Below, one piece after another: positions 61,674-64,000 of a DNA stretch of 64,000 nt. Below the pieces are notes generated by a model. It was not told where the DNA came from and did no database searches. It was given only the letters and a program-made list of their open reading frames with translations. Each line of letters starts with the position of its first letter. Position 1 is the first letter of the stretch. Location of the stretch: NCBI RefSeq assembly GCF_022132145.1, contig NZ_JAJISP010000001.1:124001-188000 (forward strand), given 5' to 3'. This DNA comes from Pseudomonas sp. MMS21 TM103. GTDB taxonomy: Bacteria; Pseudomonadota; Gammaproteobacteria; Pseudomonadales; Pseudomonadaceae. A program made the position numbers and the translations under genes.

Positions 61674-62764
61674 TGCGACTCGGCAGCCTGTTGATCAAGG
61701 AGCTGATCCAGTTCTTCCGCGACCGGGTCATGCTGCTGCTGATCCTGTGGCTCTACACCGTGGAAGTGGTGATCTGCGCCTACGCATTGGGACTGGATCT
61801 TCGACATCTGCCGCTGGCCGTGCTCGATCACGATCGCAGCGCCTACAGCCGCCAGTTGGTCGATGCACTGACCAGTGGTGAGTCCTTCGCGTTCACCGGT
61901 TACCCCCGCGACATGAGGCAGGCCGAGGGCTGGCTGCAGGAAGGGCGCACCCGCGCCGTGCTGGTCATTCCCGGCGATTTTGCCGAAGCACTGGTACGCA
62001 ATGAAACCTCGACCCTCCAGCTGCTGCTGGACGGTAGCGATGCCAATACCGCCGCGACCGCACGCAACTACATCCTGCGGGGGCTCTCGTTGCTGCAGGC
62101 CGACGCCGGTCCGAATCCGTCACCGGCCATTCGGCCAGTCATACGCATCTGGTACAACCCGGACCTGACCTACACGCGCTTCATGGTGCTGTCGATGATT
62201 GCGCTCGCCGCGCTGATGGTGGGCGTCATTCATCCGGCAGCGACCATCGTGCGCGAAAAAGAACTCGGTACCCTCGAGCAATTGCAGGTCACACCGATCC
62301 GAATCGGCGAACTCTTCGTCGCCAAGACGGTACCGACACTGGTGATAGGCACGCTATCGGTGTTTCCGAGCCTGCTGATCGTCCGCTGGTTCGACGTGCC
62401 CCTGCGCGGCAGCTTGACGTTGTTCGTACTGCTGACCGCCCTCTTCCTGCTCAGCGCCATCGCCATCGGCGTGCTGGTCGCCGCCGTCTGCCGGACATTG
62501 CAGCAGGCGCTGCTGCTGGCGTTCTTCGGTCTGTTTCCGATGATGTTCCTGTCCGGCACCCTGGCCCCGATAGCCAGCATGCCCGCAACACTGCAGTACC
62601 TGTCACTGCTCAGTCCCTTGCGCTACTACATGGACGTCATCCTCGGCATCTTTCTCAAGGGCAACGGCCTTGCCGATCTTTGGCCACAGGCACTGGCGCT
62701 GGCGGGGATCGGTCTGCTGTTGTTCGCATTGGCGGCGACCGTGTTTCGGCGTCAACAGCCGTGA
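61673..62764 (+). CDS. ABC-2 type permease 2 (YbhR-like)
   Basis: 363-aa second permease of the same layout, with FFRDRVMLLLILWLYTVEVVICAYAL at the N-terminus and IVREKELGTLEQLQVTPIRIGELFVAKTVP. Its ATG shares a base with the upstream stop. In E. coli the YbhGFSR system exports some antibiotics and is controlled by the TetR-type CecR; no TetR gene is present here. No terminator is obvious after it. Confidence 0.92.
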   Translation: MRLGSLLIKELIQFFRDRVMLLLILWLYTVEVVICAYALGLDLRHLPLAVLDHDRSAYSRQLVDALTSGESFAFTGYPRDMRQAEGWLQEGRTRAVLVIPGDFAEALVRNETSTLQLLLDGSDANTAATARNYILRGLSLLQADAGPNPSPAIRPVIRIWYNPDLTYTRFMVLSMIALAALMVGVIHPAATIVREKELGTLEQLQVTPIRIGELFVAKTVPTLVIGTLSVFPSLLIVRWFDVPLRGSLTLFVLLTALFLLSAIAIGVLVAAVCRTLQQALLLAFFGLFPMMFLSGTLAPIASMPATLQYLSLLSPLRYYMDVILGIFLKGNGLADLWPQALALAGIGLLLFALAATVFRRQQP

Positions 62765-62894
62765 ACACCCACAGCATCACTACACGGCCTGGAGACAGCA
62801 GAACTGCCAGTTACCCTGTCAAATCTCCTTCAGGATGCAACGCCGTCGCGAAATGCTGATCTGCAACAGCCTTTGAGCGCATCGCCCCCGTCAT

Positions 62895-63023
62895 GCGAAC
62901 TACAGAATGGCCAAGGCGCTAGCCCACAACAGGCCGGATATACGCATGCAACCGCGCTGACGACAGGCTGGAAACGCTATTGCTAACCGCTTGTGCGGAG
63001 GGTCCATATACGCCTTGTTAGCC
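62895..63023. repeat. Right copy of the ~130-bp imperfect direct repeat, with attC-like end
   Basis: This copy matches the left copy at 57316-57447. Its right part, 62946-63023 (78 bp), ends ATGCAAC and GTTAGCC. On the minus strand it reads GGCTAAC...GTTGCAT, both within one mismatch of the attC core-site rules. It directly follows the 119-aa minus-strand gene (stop at 63027), the position an attC site has after a cassette gene. Between the efflux operon's end (62764) and this repeat I see no gene. Confidence 0.7.
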
Positions 63024-63026
63024 GCT

Positions 63027-63386
63027 TTAGAGCCCGCCAAAATGGATAAACCATGGACGTATATCCCGGCCTTTATGACCTTCATACTCCGACTTTCCTC
63101 TGAGCTGCTTCCGGCAACGAAACAGGCTGATCATTGCTGGAATCAATAACAAATTGAACAGCCATTGGCGTGCATCTGTCGACTTGAATACGATTGCTGC
63201 AGATGAGCTAATTAGAATAACGCCAATTATTAAAAGGTTGTATCTGATATGCCTGCGCCTGATTAAAGCAAAGCTCTCCCAATCGTAAACCAGCCAATCG
63301 TGGGAGAAATTAGCGCATTTAGGGCACTTATGGGTTGGAGGCAGGCTATCTGCGATATAACCACAGCTAGGGCATCTAACTTTCAT
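63027..63386 (-). CDS. Zinc-ribbon membrane protein, cassette-type gene (hypothetical)
   Basis: 119 aa. The N-terminus has two CxxC pairs (C5/C8 and C21/C24), a zinc-ribbon, followed by two membrane helices at about residues 48-66 and 74-90 and a short basic tail. AGGAT precedes the ATG at 63386. The base composition is visibly richer in A/T than neighbouring chromosomal genes. It sits between two attC-like sites in the orientation expected of an integron cassette. Function unknown. Confidence 0.72.
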   Translation of the reverse strand: MKVRCPSCGYIADSLPPTHKCPKCANFSHDWLVYDWESFALIRRRHIRYNLLIIGVILISSSAAIVFKSTDARQWLFNLLLIPAMISLFRCRKQLRGKSEYEGHKGRDIRPWFIHFGGL

Positions 63387-63412
63387 GGCACTATCCTAAT
63401 GCTCTCTCTGTA

Positions 63413-63468
63413 GGCTAACGCCTGAATTAACCGGAGCCGCCAAGCGGTTTCCGGTTGAATTTTTAGGC
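63413..63468 (-). repeat. attC-type recombination site B
   Basis: 56-bp imperfect inverted repeat. Outer ends GGCTAAC and TTTAGGC resemble core sites. The inner arms TTAACCGG...CCGC and GCGG...CCGGTTGAA pair with an extra base on one side (an extrahelical base) and a CAA apex, the arrangement typical of attC. The TAA stop of the 99-aa gene (63463-63465) lies inside it. Strand is that of cassette genes. Confidence 0.8.
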
Positions 63469-63762
63469 AGCGGTCTGGCTAGGGCCAACCACCAGGATAT
63501 AGGAAGCCAGCATTGCCAAGATGAGCCAGCAAGACCAGTACAGCCACCTTTCCCAATGAGTCGGCATGCTACCCGCGGCCCTCTCCAGACGATGCCGGTA
63601 GTACATCGCAGCTGCATGCACCGCAAGACCGCCGAGCAAGAGAAGAAGCTTGAACGGCTCCAGCCAGGATTGGAGGAACAGAGCGATGCCGCCTGTGGCA
63701 ATGCAGGCGCCGATGAGCGACAGCAGCTCCGCGTTCTTCAGTCGGTTGCGAGCATCTTTCAT
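63463..63762 (-). CDS. Small three-TM membrane protein, cassette gene (hypothetical)
   Basis: 99 aa with hydrophobic segments at about residues 13-31, 38-54 and 75-93 and a basic loop YYRHRLERAAG. Its ATG at 63762 lies 6 bp from attC site A, and its stop is inside attC site B, so gene plus site B make a compact cassette of about 300 bp. No family is recognised. Confidence 0.72.
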   Translation of the reverse strand: MKDARNRLKNAELLSLIGACIATGGIALFLQSWLEPFKLLLLLGGLAVHAAAMYYRHRLERAAGSMPTHWERWLYWSCWLILAMLASYILVVGPSQTAA

Positions 63763-63767
63763 AGGCT

Positions 63768-63827
63768 GCCTAAGGTCAAAGATCAGGCGCGCCACTTTGC
63801 GGCGTCGACTGGAGCGCGTTGTTGGGC
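63768..63827 (-). repeat. attC-type recombination site A
   Basis: 60-bp site. On the minus strand it reads GCCCAAC (a perfect RYYYAAC) through to CTTAGGC (six of seven of GTTRRRY), with inner arms CAGTCGACGCC/GGCGCGCCTG that pair with unmatched bases. It lies between the metallo-hydrolase stop (63860) and the 99-aa gene. Confidence 0.75.
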
Positions 63828-63859
63828 GGCACAATGACCACCGAGGGGACGCTCGATCA

Positions 63860-64000
63860 TCATGCCGAGAAAGTCAGCTTGGTGCCCGCCATATTGAGCA
63901 AGAACTCCCGGTTCATTTCCTGTTCAATGTGCATCACCGCATTCCTGCCGGTACAGTGCGTGGGCACGATGTAGCGCGGACTGATGTCCTTTAACGCATC
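63860..64000 (-). CDS. MBL-fold metallo-hydrolase, C-terminal part (cut by window edge)
   Basis: 46 codons and a TGA are visible, reading off the right edge. The peptide contains ISPRYIVPTHCTGRNAVMHI and ends MAGTKLTFSA, the C-terminal signature of the MBL-fold subgroup related to dihydropterin-type synthases (the PTHCTGR His is a metal ligand). It lies directly upstream of attC site A, so it may be a cassette gene. The rest must be read outside the window. Confidence 0.8.
   Translation of the reverse strand, partial: DALKDISPRYIVPTHCTGRNAVMHIEQEMNREFLLNMAGTKLTFSA

Noticed and set aside
57850..62764. Efflux operon as part of a prophage or IS composite transposon
   Set aside because: No transposase, integrase, phage gene or terminal inverted repeats typical of IS elements are visible around it.
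62900..63085. 61-codon minus-strand ORF across the right repeat
   Set aside because: Translation of the repeat itself; overlaps the 119-aa gene.

Overview
The window is a piece of a Pseudomonas chromosome. It is GC-rich and densely coded, and its gene order from xseA through leuA, der-bamB-hisS-ispG-rodZ-pilF, rlmN-ndk, the isc cluster, cysE-trmJ, suhB, secDF-yajC-tgt-queA, tRNA-Leu, lptFG, pepA-holC and valS follows the P. aeruginosa core block as I remember it. The protein sequences also look Pseudomonas-like throughout. I cannot name the species.

Positions 1-42,100 are core genome. From the left: a 5'-truncated exonuclease VII large subunit, an M23 peptidase, a cysteine hydrolase, a YbdG-like MscS channel, leuA (preceded by a possible leader peptide), a periplasmic binding protein, and an aminotransferase/omega-amidase pair that looks like a keto-acid and methionine repair or salvage unit. 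Then comes a long minus-strand run. Its members are der, bamB, a YfgM-like translocon-linked protein, hisS, ispG, rodZ, pilF, rlmN, ndk, the complete Fe-S assembly operon iscRSUA-hscBA-fdx-iscX with two recognisable IscR operators, cysE and trmJ. suhB reads the other way. secF/secD/yajC/tgt/queA form the next minus-strand group, followed by a tRNA-Leu(CAA), a cold-shock protein with a long leader, lptF/lptG diverging from pepA, holC, and valS.

Positions 42,100-57,200 are more variable: a NhaD-type antiporter, a small winged-helix protein, a VTT-domain membrane protein, rlmF, a complete yehZYXW-type betaine/osmolyte ABC importer, a second periplasmic binding protein, an ABC1/UbiB-like kinase, a small potassium-channel-like protein, a subfamily-I haloalkane dehalogenase, and sbcC without its usual partner sbcD beside it.

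Positions 57,200-64,000 look like acquired DNA. A four-gene YbhGFSR-like efflux unit (HlyD adaptor, double ATPase, two permeases) is flanked by two related direct repeats of about 130 bp. Each repeat ends in an attC-like element of 78-79 bp. To its right are two small membrane-protein genes and the end of a metallo-beta-lactamase-fold gene. All three are on the minus strand, and the two complete boundaries between them are short inverted-repeat sites with the form of integron attC sites. The simplest reading is the distal end of a chromosomal integron cassette array abutting sbcC, with the integrase expected beyond the right edge. No integrase, transposase, rRNA or CRISPR array is visible in the window.
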